This document shows, piece after piece, positions 1 to 14,184 of a stretch of 64,000 nucleotides of DNA. The stretch covers positions 20,894,569 through 20,958,568 of the forward strand of contig CM053260.1 of the NCBI GenBank assembly GCA_028583405.1. The letters are read 5' to 3'. Both the position numbers and the translations under genes were made by a program. Each line of letters opens with the position of its first letter. Positions within the stretch are counted from its first letter, which is position 1. The notes under the pieces are model-generated. The model was not told where the DNA came from and ran no database searches. It was given only the letters and a program-made list of their open reading frames with translations. The DNA is from Pogonophryne albipinna. Lineage: Eukaryota; Chordata; Actinopteri; Perciformes; Artedidraconidae.

Positions 1-360
1 CAATGAGGAGACGATTCACACACATACACACACCACAATGAGATCAAAACAGGCCTTTCTCTGGACCAAGCTCAATATTTCCCCTTCATAAGCAATACAA
101 TCAGCTCTAAATGATTCCCATAGAAAATACTGGGGACAGGGGGAAGGGAGGACAGATTGGGATAAGAAACAGAAAAAACCTGAAGGGCTAGTAGTGCAGT
201 GTGAAGCTAAATCAGCCAGAAACCTGCCTGAAAATGCCCCCTGCACACACACAGCCGGCCTTTGTCTTTTTATTCCACCCAGAAAAAAAGCACCATGGGC
301 TAGATCCTACCTACAGCAACATGGAAATGGAAAAAGAAAAGCTGTAAAACGATACATTTA

Positions 361-475
361 GAGGGGCGGGGAGGGAGAGGGGATGGAGATGAGGGAGGGA
401 GGGGGGGTCATCCAGACACGAGATGGATGGAAAGGGAGAGAAAGAAAGAGGGAGGCTGAAGGAGAGGCAGAAGCT
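361..475. repeat. purine-rich (GA/GGGA) low-complexity tract
   Basis: The + strand is almost entirely G and A. The wider stretch 1-1340 alternates short CA runs (20-36, 619-634), a GACA run (about 679-700) and CT-rich sequence (about 1040-1100 and 1280-1340). ORFs here are translations of low-complexity DNA. Confidence 0.8.
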
Positions 476-1349
476 AATCTTAGCATCCTGGCAGCTCAAG
501 ACAAACAGACAGCGGTTTGCTGCTGGAGGTTATGGCTTTCAATATGGTGAAGCATGTCAACAGATCAAACAGCCTTAATACAGATATTGCAAACACACAT
601 GGGAAGTGAAACTTTGCACCCACACACACACACTCACGAGCAGGCATCCAGCCGCGGCACAGACAAACACACACCTGAGAGAGAGACAGACAGACAGACG
701 CAGCCAGACACACACAGCTTCCGTTTGACCACAACACATCAGCCTCCATTACTGCCAGCGATGTGCCTCCATCTCTCCCTCGCTCTGCTCCTGATGCCTT
801 CCGCCTGATGCACAGCCATCTTCACCGCCTGCCTCTCCATCTCTCCCCATCCCAACCCCCAACCATTAAATCGAAGCAAACCCCCCAGCCTTTTTTCAAT
901 ATCAAAACGCAAAATACCTGGGGGGATGCTAGGGAACCTGCCAGAGGGGGTTCTTCTCCTTCCCCTTTACAGTCCACAGAACAACACCACGTCGACAGGA
1001 GACACAAAAAAATCCAATCAGGTGTGGATGAGTGGAAGAAAAAATACTGTGCACATTTCCTTCTCCTTTTTCGCCCTCCCTCTTCCTTCTCCCGTGCGTC
1101 TGTCCTCTGTCCAGCTTTGGCTTTGTGATGCTAAGCTAATGGTAGCCAAGCTAAGCAGCATCCACACATTGGCTTATAATGTGCTCCGTCTCATACCCAC
1201 ACACACCAATGTTGAGCTGCTCTCCCTCTCTCGCTGACTGACTGAGCCCCGCTGTCTCCCGTCTCAGGCACCCACATGCAACCGCCCACCTCCCCCTTCT
1301 CACTCCCTCCCTCCCCTTCTCTTAGCTGTTCACCCCATTCTTTCTTGTT

Positions 1350-4000
1350 CTCACAGATCCCATCAGTTTATTTTGTCTCCCTTGCCACACCTTTGTTTCT
1401 TATTTTTGCCACATCCCGGACACTGATAGTCCTTAAACTCGTACACATGCTCTGGGTGTTAAAACAGGTTACAGACAACCCATCCTTGACCAACATGGGG
1501 AGAAGACAAGAGTCAGGGGGAAACATCCTGAAGGCAGGTGTGGAGTAGTTTAGATCTGGGAGAAGAGCCGGGCAGGGGGCATGGACAGGAACATTTCGAG
1601 CTGTATGAATGTCCGACACAACAGTTGTGCACAAGTTCCACATCAGCAGTTTTTACAAGTGTTACATCCCTGACAGAAAAAGGGTATCAGTGGATAGTCA
1701 CACAGAACCATTGTGATGCCACTGGGAATGAGTCAACTATGGAAGAATCCCAAAAGAAGGATGTCTTAAGATTTATACAAGATTCAACAAAGGATTTGCA
1801 CTAACCGAAAAGAAACACAATATGCTAAGTCGAACTGACCAACTGGTACTCTTCTGTGCAAGTAAAAGAAAAAACTCTGTGTGTTGGATTCCTTTGTCAT
1901 GCTCTTAAGTTAGAGGAGGGGGTTGGGGAACAGCAGTGGGAACATGGCAAAAGAGGAAGGTCAAAGGTCGTGTGATGTGTGATTCTCTTTCAGAGGTCAC
2001 TTAAATGTGTCACAAATACAAACTTTACTCTAATTCTTAGCAGGAATTATTAGAAGAAACTCAAAACATTAAAATGAATAAAAGATGTGAGTATGCAAAC
2101 TGGATTTGTTGGACCTTTGAGTGTGGTGTTGATGGACATTTTTGTTCGACATGAATATGAAATGGAGGTGCAACACGCAGCTGGAAGAAATTAAACTAAT
2201 GTGGGCGGTGGTGAGCCAGCTCCACAACTGGAGTGTTGATTCTTTGGACCAAATTAAGCTTTTTTTCCTCTCCAAATCTTACATTGGCAGCAAAGCCATT
2301 TCAAGTGTGTGCCGGAGAGCACCGCTATTTATTGTAACGGGATACCTATTGTACAATACTCATAGTATTTGTGTAGTAAAGTGGATGGTATACAATAGTT
2401 TGGAATCAGGACAGCTGTTGTCACTCTTATCTGCCATGTCAGCATTTATAGTCGTCAACAACAAAGTCTAGTTAAAAGGATCGAAGTCCAACACAACGTC
2501 CCTGCATTAAACAATTCAATAAATAAACTGAGGTTATAATGTTCCATCTGACATGAAATGAGAGGTTTTGAATCAACTTTTGATTATTTAAAATACTTTA
2601 TTTTTTATACAGAGAAGTGTTTCGATTTGGGACAAAATATTAATAGCATATATTGTTAGTCTCGTTTTGATTTGTAATTTAAAGATAAGTGTCAAGGCTT
2701 TAATATTACCAAATGTTATATGAATTGACCTGTATTGACATCACATGCACTCAATTGTGTACATTTTCAGACTAAAAGGCATCCTTTTGTGCAAAGTCCT
2801 TGTAAAAGCTGCCATTTGTATTGATAGAATTAAACAATTTCCAGTGTGAGGCACAAATATGCATCCACATGTGTAAATGCATCCATGCCTACCATCCTGC
2901 ATTTGTGTGCAACTGTGTCAGTATTCAAGTGCGTCTAAACAATTCATTGTGTTCAAGAGAGTGTGTAGGTGGGGCAGAGGTGGGGGGGGGAGTCTTGGCG
3001 ACTCCACCCATCATTCACTCTGTTTGACAGCATTCCTTTGACTTCTTTTAATGCTGTTAGCTATACAAAGAGCTTCCCAACCAGCATGAATTCAGCTGCT
3101 TGTGTTTCATACAAAACCTCCCTGAGATCAACCTTAAATTTAACACGTATAGAACACGTGTCAGTCCTCTCAGCTAACTCGTGCAAAGACAGTAAATATA
3201 GGTTTTTTGACTGTTGCTTTAATTCAAACATAAAAAAGACATATCTTTCGACAGCTGATAACAACAAGGTAATAATGTATGCTTCACCGTTGATGTAGAG
3301 AACCAATCACATATCAGCCAGTATCAGTACAGTAGCCTAGGCTAATAAAGCTGCATCACTCCATTGTATGCCTCCTTACTTTTGCAGCGTCCACTCAGGT
3401 CAACAGCAAATCAGGTCCATGGATTTATCAACTACTACTGAATCTTAAATCTAGATGATCTGTGGCTTGTGGCAGCAGGGTGAATCCAATGCAGGGCGAA
3501 GAGGAGTTAGCTTTGTGATAGAGTATTTCAACAGAGAACTGGAATAACAGGACGGATCTGTCATTGGGAAGGCACGTGCTAATGAGCTCACCTAGCCTCG
3601 ACAAAAACAATATTGTACCTTGTGTAATGCATGTCAAACAGGGGACATACACAGAGCATTGCACTGACATACAACCTGCTTGTGAGTGAGAAAAGTCAAC
3701 AAGGCCAAAAGAGTATCTTTCTTCGATTTCCTTTCTCCATCTTGTTTTACCTCCTTCTGCTGTTTAGGAATGGCACAGTGAGTGAGAGTATTTATTTTGT
3801 TCAGGTGAGACAATGCGATTGCATCTGTGGATGCAATAACCACTAATGCTGCTTTCATATAAACTGTAGACACACACTTGCAAAACCATGCCCATATCAG
3901 ATCATACAGCACACAAGTCGTACATGTGTACATATGTTTATGTTAGCTTGACAGGCTAGCTAGAGCCAGCGTTGATTTGAGTGAGTGAGAGTGTATTCTG
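1350..4000. other. unique intronic sequence, no feature recognised
   Basis: AT-rich to mixed sequence with no recognisable exon, transposon end or long repeat. Short ORFs have no family resemblance. Confidence 0.5.
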
Positions 4001-4035
4001 CATCTCTCCTCTCCATTCCCTTTCTCTCTCTCCAC

Positions 4036-4095
4036 CCATCCCCCCTTCTTGCCCCCCTCCCACACCCATCCCCTCTTCTTGCCCCCCTCCCACAC
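4036..4095. repeat. two tandem copies of a 30-bp pyrimidine unit
   Basis: The unit starting CCATCCCC and ending CTCCCACAC occurs twice with a 30-bp period and one mismatch. It sits in a C/T-rich tract (about 3996-4165), followed by a purine-rich tract (about 4440-4680) on the same strand. Confidence 0.8.
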
Positions 4096-4877
4096 CCAAA
4101 CTCCACCCCACCCCCATCTCCATCCCCGCGGCTTCAGCCCCCCCCTCCCTTCGAGCCGTCCTCTTAGCCTATATACGGGTCGTCAAATCGTCTGTGCTGC
4201 TCTCCCCACAATTCATCACACACGCACGTGAACACCCCTCTGCAGACCACTGGCTCATTTGAGGGAGAGAGCAGCGTACCATCAGCACCACAAACAACCA
4301 CAGCAGACAATACTGCTACTTGCCTAGATGCAGGAGAGACCAGAGCTCTCTTTCTCAAGGCTCGAAGACACAGAATGCCAAGCTTTAAAAATCAGGCACG
4401 AGTCCCTTCCTCTTCTCGCCGCTGCTCCGATCAACTGGCAGGAGAAATGAGAGAGACAGAGATACAGAGGGAGAGAGGGAGCAGCAGTGGCGGCGGCGAG
4501 AGGACGAGAGGCAGCGGTGTCATGAGTTGGGGGGGGGGTGCAGGAATGAGAGCAGGATGGAGGGGGGAAGGAGGGTTGGTGGGGATAATGGGAGATTGGG
4601 AATGCTGAACGTGCGGACTGGGGTGACCACAAGAGAAGTCAGCGGTCGCCTCAGCAGCGGGGGAGGGGGAGGGGGCTGCGCTCATATTTGAACAGGGTTA
4701 TGGGAAACAACTGACTTTTTGGAGATGTGAGTGAGGAGACTGGTTTAATATCACAACCATATTGATGAAATGTGTAGGCCTACATCATAATACAACTCCC
4801 CAAGGTGAACAGCTCTGGTAAACATACTACAAACTGATTCTACACAGTAGCGTTACACTGTTTTAGTTTGCATTTAG

Positions 4878-4940
4878 TTTTTATTTAGCTGACACTTTTA
4901 TCTAAAGCGACTTACAATACGTGCAATAAACCATGAAGAT
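4878..4940. repeat. fragment of a widespread teleost interspersed repeat
   Basis: The segment reading TTAGCTGACACTTTTATCTA then AAGCGACTTACAATA resembles a motif repeated many times in fish genomes. I recognise the motif but cannot assign a named family from sequence alone. Confidence 0.5.
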
Positions 4941-5403
4941 ATAAACTCAGGTATATTTCTAATAAATAAGCCAATCATTTTAAGATTGGTGCATTTCTTT
5001 CAAATAAGCTCAACATTTTCTGTGCTATGGGCAATATACATATTTGAAATGTTTACAATACTAATGTTTTCACTAGCTGCTGCCTCATTCATTGATATGT
5101 TCACTACATGGAAAATTGGCCATTCAAGAAGGTTAGAAAATAGTTATGGACTTTAATGTTTGCAATTTCTCCTCCTATTTTAAAATCTTTATTTCCATCA
5201 TATAGTAAAACTCACCAATTAAACATGCGAGTTTGGTTGTAATTCATATGGTAAAAAAAAAGACAGATTGTTGTTCATGTGCACCAGCACAACCACACAC
5301 TTCTCCATCTGTTTCTCCACCTGCTCGCTGTGCATTAATCACACCTACAACTACACATGCACATGGACGGTGCCTCGAACAACCTTTGGACATACATCAA
5401 CAG

Positions 5404-5433
5404 GACACACACTGACACACACTGACACACACT
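5404..5433. repeat. (GACACACACT)3 tandem repeat
   Basis: Three perfect copies of a 10-bp unit. Confidence 0.85.
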
Positions 5434-5799
5434 GACCTCTCACAATCGCAGGCCAAAACAGTCCCAGAGAATCCATCTCATTTATGCATAAACACTGCAT
5501 CAATGAACATATGCCTTCCTATACAATGGCTGTGTTGCTGTTGTTTTATTCTGTGAGTGTGAAGGACATGAGGGAGTACTTATTCATGGACTGTGCCAAC
5601 TGTAATATGCGGCAAATGATGTGTAAATGTAATATTCCAGTGAGTCCCACACTACTCTACAAGTGCATGAAAACACAAACTTTACAATGCTATAAAACAC
5701 ATGGCCTGGGGAACACCTTCATGCTGTGTTTACTGCTAACAACACCAGGGTTTTACTAGTGTGCCATAGACCACTCAGTGATTAAAACGGCCATTATGG

Positions 5800-6045
5800 C
5801 CAGACCCCCACCCTCCACTGGTGTCTGGCTGACATATGGCGGTGGAGGTAATGCAGATAAACTCCCTCAAACAAGCCTCCCTGAATACAGATAGTCATTT
5901 GCGTTAGAGGGCCGGGAATAGATCAATTAAAAAGCCAGCGGATGAGAACCATTAAGGTGCTCTCTTTCAGGCCTGAAATTAACGGCTAAATCCAATGTGC
6001 TCAGGCTTTGGGAAACATGGGGATTGGATGCTGAAATTAATTACC
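5800..6045. promoter_or_regulatory. candidate conserved non-coding element
   Basis: A repeat-free, complex-sequence patch with several ATTA/TAAT homeodomain-type cores (ATCAATTAAAAAG, CCATTAAGG, GAAATTAACGG, GAAATTAATTACC) and no coding signal. It differs in texture from the low-complexity DNA around it. This is only a compositional impression; no conservation data are available. Confidence 0.22.
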
Positions 6046-6549
6046 AACAAAGAATATATTTTTCTGTATTTGTGTACTGTACATATGTGATTGTATAAAG
6101 TAGTGTTGTGTACAGAAATGTAGGTACTTTTTCAATACCTTTGTTGGAATGGCTCTGTATTATTTCCTTACGTTAAGAATGTGTTAAATGTGTGGTTGGT
6201 CCTCCTGTTTGGAGGTCACCTTTCTAAAAACGGGTAATGAGATAAATATAATATATCTACCAGCTTCATTTCACTCTGGCTCTATATTATCCGACCAAGA
6301 GGCCAGACAAGTTTTTGTCACCAAACTAATCATTTCAATACTATATAGTATTTTAAAATGCCTTGTCCTTTCATACAGAACGACCTAAAGAGTAAATTTC
6401 AGCGTTGGGGAGCCAATAAGCAAGCAGCATGTTTGCACGAAGATCTTTTTATGCTGGTGACTTGCTTCCCTATCGTCGAGGCATGCAGGAAAACTGAAGG
6501 AACTGAAAATTAAAAATAAAGATGTGTACTTAAAAATTAATGTGTTAAT

Positions 6550-7380
6550 TAGGGATGCACGATATTGGTTTTTTGAAACCGATACCGATACCTTCCTGCT
6601 TCTCAAGACCGATACCGATAACCGATAATAATATACTATATATATATATTAAATGTACCTGTAGTTTTTGCACACCTGGTGGTAAAAAAAAGACTAGTAG
6701 TGAGCAAATGACATGAGCATTACTACTATGAACAAAACAAAGTCAAGAACACTTTTGAATCTTCAAAGTGACCATATTTATTTTCCCAAATAAAGTTCTT
6801 GCCTTTTTCAAAAGCCTCGTCGATAGGTAAAAGCCCCGGTGCCTTTGCAGCTGGCTTTGGATTCGCCGCTAGTTTAGCAGCGCAGGCGTCTTCGTATGCT
6901 TTTAACACACCATCGTAGCGATGGCGATGTTTCAGGTGACTAATCAGGTTGGAAGTATTATAGCTCGTTGCCTTTTTCCCTCCTCGTGGAACTTCTGCAT
7001 TTGTTAATACAAATAGCAAGCGAACTATCTAACTCTGAAACTTTGAAATAGTCCCATACTACCGACGACATGTTTGTTTACTGTCCTGGCTTCACGGCCG
7101 CACACCATTTACGTCACAGCCAGGCATGAGTTAGGGAGCGCTGGATTTGTGAAAAACTCCCCTCTTCCTAAACCACTAATACCACAGTACTGGCAAAACG
7201 GGAGGAGCCGAGTGAAAAACAAGCGCCTCTCATCCCAATCCACCCACACCGCAGTATTTTTTTCTTTTTTTTACCCAAAAAATATATTGTATATTATCGG
7301 GGCTATTAATACTTTTATCGGGTTTATCGGGATGACGTCATAATTCCTAATATCGGACCGATAATTATCGTGCACCGCTA
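6550..7380 (-). mobile_element. non-autonomous hAT-like element, BED-remnant family, copy 1
   Basis: Terminal inverted repeats begin TAGGGATGCACGATA on the left and, reverse-complemented, TAGCGGTGCACGATAAT on the right. An imperfect 8-bp target duplication flanks it: GTGTTAAT at 6542-6549 and GTTTTAAT at 7381-7388. The 8-bp length and TAGGG-type end fit the hAT superfamily. The element is 831 bp, with a minus-strand BED-finger remnant. It is nearly identical to 24166-24990. The core transposase is missing, so it would need a helper. Confidence 0.9.
6770..7071 (-). pseudogene. BED zinc-finger N-terminus of a hAT transposase, frameshifted (copy 1)
   Basis: Minus-strand ATG at 7071 starts MSSVVWDYFKVSELDSSLAI then a Cys. 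This is the usual BED opening with conserved Trp and aromatic Phe. The frame then slips, and the next frame reads NAEVPRGGKKATSYNTSNL with HLKHRH. The aromatic residues, one Cys and the closing His pair are recognisable; the second Cys falls at the frame break. After about 60 further residues (Ala/Lys/Pro-rich linker) similarity to transposases ends, and no DDE catalytic domain follows. BED fingers bind DNA at transposon ends. As it stands the remnant does not encode a whole finger unless splicing or frameshifting repairs it. The same break is present in copy 2. Confidence 0.8.
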
Positions 7381-7454
7381 GTTTTAATGTGTTTTTATCA
7401 AAATGGACTTTGGAAATTCTGATATTGAAAATAGTATTATTCAGGGAGCAGTTT

Positions 7455-7509
7455 TAAAGTCAAGGTATCGATACTCATATCCAAAACTTTTGAACGATAC
7501 CCATCCCTT
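7455..7509. mobile_element. possible solo end of another hAT-type element
   Basis: Reverse-complemented, the end reads TAAGGGATGGGTATCGTTC, resembling fish transposon termini of the GGGATGGGTATCG type. A possible degenerate partner lies near 6104-6145, which would make the 831-bp element a nested insertion. The match is weak and no target duplication was found. Confidence 0.3.
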
Positions 7510-7519
7510 ATGACATTCA

Positions 7520-8610
<1,091 letters not shown>

Positions 8611-8649
8611 TCAAACGGCCACACAGTTTGGCTCCCCGAATAAGAAATA

Positions 8650-11600
8650 TGCAAGTTGATCCTGCAACCACAGCAAAGCTAGATGCTGAGTGCATAGCTG
8701 TGAATTGTAAATGTGCCATTGTCACTCAGAGGGGCGGCTGGCTGCAGACTCTCTTTCTTCTCCAGGGCCAGCCAGAACCTTAGTCTGCTAACACTACGGC
8801 TAACACTGTGAACCAGCCCTCCTGCCGCTACGCCATCTGGACCTCAGACACACATTAGGCTACTGACGGGCAGCGCGGCTGGAAAGTGTCCGCGTCCGCG
8901 TGTGCATGTGCGTGTGTGTGTCCAATACAGTATCATGCGTGTGCAGCACAAACAGTATGACAACATTACAGAAAAAAGAGAGGAGATGTATGATGTCACA
9001 CAAATCAAGGAGGTTTTACCTGATGAGTATGACAATGCCGTGATCTAAATTCTATAACAGCGCTGCCTGAGGCAACAACAAGCATCTTATCACTTTATTT
9101 TTTAGTGCATGTCCCATTATTTATTATCCAAATTATTTATCTCCCATCTTTGCACGGCTGCTCAGACCATTTTTAGTTGTCTTGGGCAAACAACCAGTCA
9201 TAAAAGGCCCTGGATCCTGTTTCCATGGAAACTGTGTGTATGTCTGAATGTGCATGTTTATGTGTTTAATAAGATGATTGAGATTTTTAGCATAGTACAG
9301 ATGAGCATCCTGCAATGGTTGGCAGCATGATTACAGGTTCATGTGATACAAATACAATTCAATCACAACATGCTCCTCCCACAGATATGATATGACTGCT
9401 TTTTATTTCGTGTGACCCAAGAAGTTGTCTGTCATTCATATCAACATAAGTCACAAGAGAGGGTAGGAGGCAACAATGTACTTGTGGTCACATTATACTT
9501 ATAAGATTGTCAAAGTCTGGTTTACAAGCTTTCAGACTCAAAATCTAATTAAAACGTCAATACTTACAGTAACCTGAAACCCCGTCTTTACCATAGAGGT
9601 CTTTACACGTGTTATTGTAAAGAAACATGTACTGTTTGCGTTAAACAAATAGTATTTATCTTTTATTGATTATATTTTATTGTTGTAAAGTAATTGTTTT
9701 TATTTCTTGTGATGTTCTTTCTTATGACTAATACGATCTTTAGTGAATCCAGGCCGAAGAATAGAAACTTATTTCATTGAATTAATAAGAGACATTACAT
9801 AACACCATAATTATTCTCATAATATGGCAGTTGGATTAAACGTCTGATAGGAAAAAAAATGAGATAGTGGATAATGTGAGGCGTGTTTATGAAGCTAAAT
9901 CAGGCCTTGTGTGTGGTTGGATGATCACTGGTGGTCAAGCAACTCAAGGAGCAATTACATACACTTTAATCCAGTTCTGTAAATGCTCTTCTCCTCTCAC
10001 TCTGTATTTGCTTATCTTGACGAGCTCAATGTTGTTTGATGAAAATGAACGATAATCATTTTAAGGCCAAACACTGCGAGAGACCGGACCCTAGAGGAAG
10101 TGCTGCGTGGAGGAATGAGGGGATGGTAATCACTTAGAGACGTGTCGATTCAGTAGCTTGTGCTATCCGTCCAAATATCTTTGGCTCCTTTGCAGACACG
10201 AACAGCTGACATGGCATAACATGTTCATCACAGGTTTGAATGTGTTTTATTGAATAGCAGGATTATCTGACCAATCACAACCAATGTCCTATTCTGACAT
10301 GGATCGTGATGGATCAATGCCTCACAATAAAACGGTGATTCATTTAGAAATAGTAGAATCTCTGTTTGGCCTGTGTGGCAGGTTGTCGATTATTTATACG
10401 ATTCAGTTCAGGCGATTGGTTTTTGCACACAAGTGGTGTTAATATGTTGAGATTATCCTGCAGAAAAAAACAGGCAAGTATCGTAAATGTTTGTTGGAAA
10501 AACGCATTGCTTTCAATCGAGGGACCCCCTGCAATGCTTCTGGGTCAGCCTACAAGCATACGTCATCACTGAACCACTCTTTATATTATATATAAAACTA
10601 TTGTAGTGGCTATTTGTCAACAACAATACAACTTCAAAAGGCCACTGAGGCACCAGGTATAGTGGATCTTAGGCAGATCATGAGTTGGTAATGAGTCCAG
10701 ACAAGGCATCAACGTTTTTGTGGTATTTATTAGCTTCACCATGGCAACAATACAGCAAAAGGTGTTGAAATGTTTGCTGAACTCAGCCCTGATACTGGTA
10801 AAAAACCATAGACCTTCCCGGTGCCCACTGGCTGCTGCTGTGCCCTGATTGACTTAAATAAATCCAGCTGTGTGCCCAAATTGACCCATCACCTTCAAAA
10901 TAAAAGCATTTTAGCTGGAACACAAATTAACTTAAATAATATGGCTGTAAATTAATGAACTCTACAAAACAAAAAATAACAAATAAATACATTAAATAAA
11001 TGTGAAAAATACTGAATAGCTTCCACAACTATCATATTCTGATTTCTTGACCCTTTGTTTTAAATGCATAATGATTAAAACAGTGTCTTCAATGCATTCA
11101 AAGGAGTTGAAGATACCCAACTGCTAGCTCTTCATTGGTCTGTGCTGAAGTGCTGACTGGGACCAAAGAATGCATGAGAGCTGAGGTTCAATCAAACTCA
11201 GTTTGCTTCTACCTAACATGATATGTTGTTTCTTCTGGTCTGAGGTTAAATACATTTCTCACCACATGTATTATTCTCCTTCCTGTCCACTTCTTAAAAC
11301 AACAGCAGAGTACTTTAAAACCACTCTTATTAAGTGCATCTGCAGTGTGTGGATTTCAGTCTATTGGTTGGCTCTGAATGTGGTCTAGGTTGGGCCAACT
11401 GTAGTTCAAGAACAGTCGACGGTGTTATCTTAGAGATCAATATCCTGTGGGTGCATTACCAGCAATCTGTCACCCATCTCATGTGAGAGAAGATCGAGAA
11501 GGTCATGACTCCACTGCATTCAAGCCTTTAAGGCAGAAGTCAGCTCCTTCAAACCAGTGTCACATATGTTAACAACATAAGCCCATTAACTGCTACTTTG

Positions 11601-12890
11601 GGGTCTTTTTAAGTATATATGACAAAGCATGCTGGCTCTGATGGCAAACAAACAACACTGTACTGGTTATGAAGACTTAGTTATGGACTTACTTGATCAG
11701 ACCAATTCAAAGACCAATATAGATCTGAGATGTTAAGACACGCAGTACATTGATCTTATTATAGCTGGTATTGATTGGGTCATAACGATTGTGTGGGCTC
11801 ATCAAGTTACAATGTATTCCCTTTATTTGATATCAACAATATTCAAAGAGTACATTTTTAGACGCCAAACCCACAACCATTATTGTCCTTGAATATATTC
11901 ATTAATATTGACCAGTCGGCCACATATAGCACTGTTACCAGAACATTTGGCCCCTCCGCAAACACATAATTAGAAAAGACGTATCCTTCAAACAAAGTCC
12001 ACCTGGTATAGATTTTCCATAAGCCCCCTAAAACAGAGCAAGATTTTGAGAAGGAGACATGCAACCCATGGCAGAAGGGAAGTGGGGGAGGAGGGGTTTG
12101 TGCGATGAAGCTAAGGGAGAGGGAGGCAGAGTGTGTCCAACATAAAGGCAACATCAGAATAAGCCACACAATGCATCAAAAGAGTTTTAGACACAGTTGA
12201 AATAAGAAAAACTTTCCAGGCATCCTCCACTAAGTGCCCCCAATGCGTCCCTCAGTTCTGATCAGCCAGCCAATGCCCTGCTCAGACATGCACAGCCAGA
12301 CACGGCACCAGCCAAAACCTCAGCTAGCGGTTGACATCTGTATTCACAGCATGGAAAAACCAAACTACAATGAAACTCGATCCTCCTGCTCGTAGTGGGA
12401 AAGTAAAGGTTTGACCGATTTCTGCTGATTCGGAAATGGCAGGAGTCACGGAATAGTACGGGCCCTTCACGCTCCAGACCAGCGGTGTCATTACAGAGTG
12501 GAGAGCCCCGGTAACATGCTTGATATTAAAAACCTACAGCTACTTTAATACTACATAGATGTCTTTGTGTCACCAAACTGCTGTTCCTGAAAGTAATCTT
12601 ACTTGTGTGTAGCGTAGAAAAGTAGCTGAGGTTGTCAATTCAAGACTTGGGGTTCAGGCCAAAACCCAAACTTACTTACACTTCATTAGTTTCACTGGAA
12701 GAACCCAGGAAATGGAAGTTTTGCATGCTAGATGTGTGAGTGTAATTCCAGAAAAACGTTCAGAGGATATGCATTTCCCTCAAATTGTTGTTTTAGAGGC
12801 TGTCCTTTATATTGTGCTTAGATGTATGTCAGAGATGTCAATCAAATATAGGGTGTTCTTAGCCAGGCTAATGCCATGGCTCGAGGGATG
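8650..12890. other. unique intronic sequence, no feature recognised
   Basis: Mixed AT-rich sequence with only short CA/TG runs (about 8895-8925). No exon, RNA gene or transposon terminus was recognised. Confidence 0.45.
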
Positions 12891-12894
12891 ACAT

Positions 12895-13045
12895 TGCCTG
12901 TCAGTCCAATCTATCTGTTTACCCCTTTGGGTCCAGACGGAAATGTTTAAACAATTATTGGATGGATTGCCATGTGATTTGGTAGAAATGTCATCATGAG
13001 GTTGACATTTTTATTTTAGTCAGGTGACTCAACAACTACTTCTTC
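12895..13045. repeat. degenerate teleost interspersed repeat
   Basis: The phrases ATTATTGGATGGATTGCCAT and ATGAGGTTGACATTTTTATT occur in a very common percomorph repeat. The copy is degenerate and its ends are unclear. Confidence 0.5.
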
Positions 13046-13049
13046 TGGA

Positions 13050-14110
13050 AATCTGGTAGAAGCTTTGTCTTGTTTAGCTTGATTTAAGAACTGGAATCTT
13101 ATTACAGGTAGCATTGGTTAGTATTAGAATCATGGCATGCCCTGTAGTAAATAGCCTCACTTGAAAAGGAATTTATTCAGAGGCATGTAAGAAATGTTCT
13201 AACTTCAGTCAGCTCTCTGGGCAATGGTATACACACTGCCCCTCTGAACACAAAGCACCAGTCTAAGTGACAAAGCAGAAAGCACAGTCATATGCCAGGG
13301 TGCCAGCCTGTTTTACACTTAGCCAAGTCAGATTTGGCAGCGCCACCATGTTTGGCTGGGCACTGAGTGTTGTATCGATGTAGAATACACAAACAGTCTG
13401 GCATACAAGGTAACAAAGGACTTTGTGTTATTTCCTCTATTCAATTGTCTTTTTAACATCAAGGGACATATTGCCAGGCAGAGGCTATGATTAGAATAAA
13501 GTCTTATATCAGTGGGCTCTTTATTGCTAAATTTAGCGTCTCCAAAATGGGACGTAGTAAAGAAGTGGACAACTGGAGCTGTGCCATTCAAACATGACCT
13601 ACTATGAGTTAAATGTAACTGTGAGACATACACAGGCTGTCCAAGGCATGTCTTAAGTAATCAACTATTAAGCGAGCAGTCCCTCCATGGCTCTAGTTAA
13701 TCAGATAATCAGGGCTAATCACCATTTAATTGATTTGACCATCAGCTATCTACAGTTAACATGTTCAGAGCTTAACCATATGTCATAATGATTAGGGATG
13801 TAGAGAAGACAGAGAGAGCTTAATCTGACTCTTGATCAGTAATTAGAGATCTTAATTTCTATCCAGCTTGTTAAGAGCGGGTCCAGGTGATGGTAGAGGA
13901 CTAAACCACCATAGCTGGTAAAGTTTATGTATGATGACCGACCCACACTTCAGCAAAATGAAAGTCAAAAATCCCTATGGCAAGGAAAGTATTTATTACA
14001 AGCCAAGGCAGTTGTTGAAACAGCTTAACAATCAAAAAGTATTTAAAAAAGAAGTCTATAAGTCCCAAACTGCAGAGATAAGGAGACCATTATATCAGAT
14101 TCACTGAGAG
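13050..14110. other. unique intronic sequence, no feature recognised
   Basis: No feature was recognised. Several TTAAT/ATTA-rich stretches near 13690-13860 are not enough to call a regulatory element. Confidence 0.45.

Positions 14111-14112
<2 letters not shown>

Positions 14113-14181
<69 letters not shown>
14113..14181. repeat. (GT)n microsatellite, about 69 bp
   Basis: Uninterrupted GT dinucleotides on the + strand, so (AC)n in the magi1 transcript sense. A nearby minus-strand ORF rich in His-Thr is a translation of this tract. Confidence 0.97.
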
Positions 14182-14183
<2 letters not shown>

Positions 14184-14184
14184 C

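Noticed and set aside
5404..5433. Regular short repeats as a possible CRISPR array
   Set aside because: A 10-bp tandem repeat without spacers in a vertebrate intron.
9000..9035. Second AG/GTAAAA recursive-splice-like site on the minus strand (junction near 9021)
   Set aside because: The downstream part is a weak donor and the upstream tract is not strongly pyrimidine-rich.
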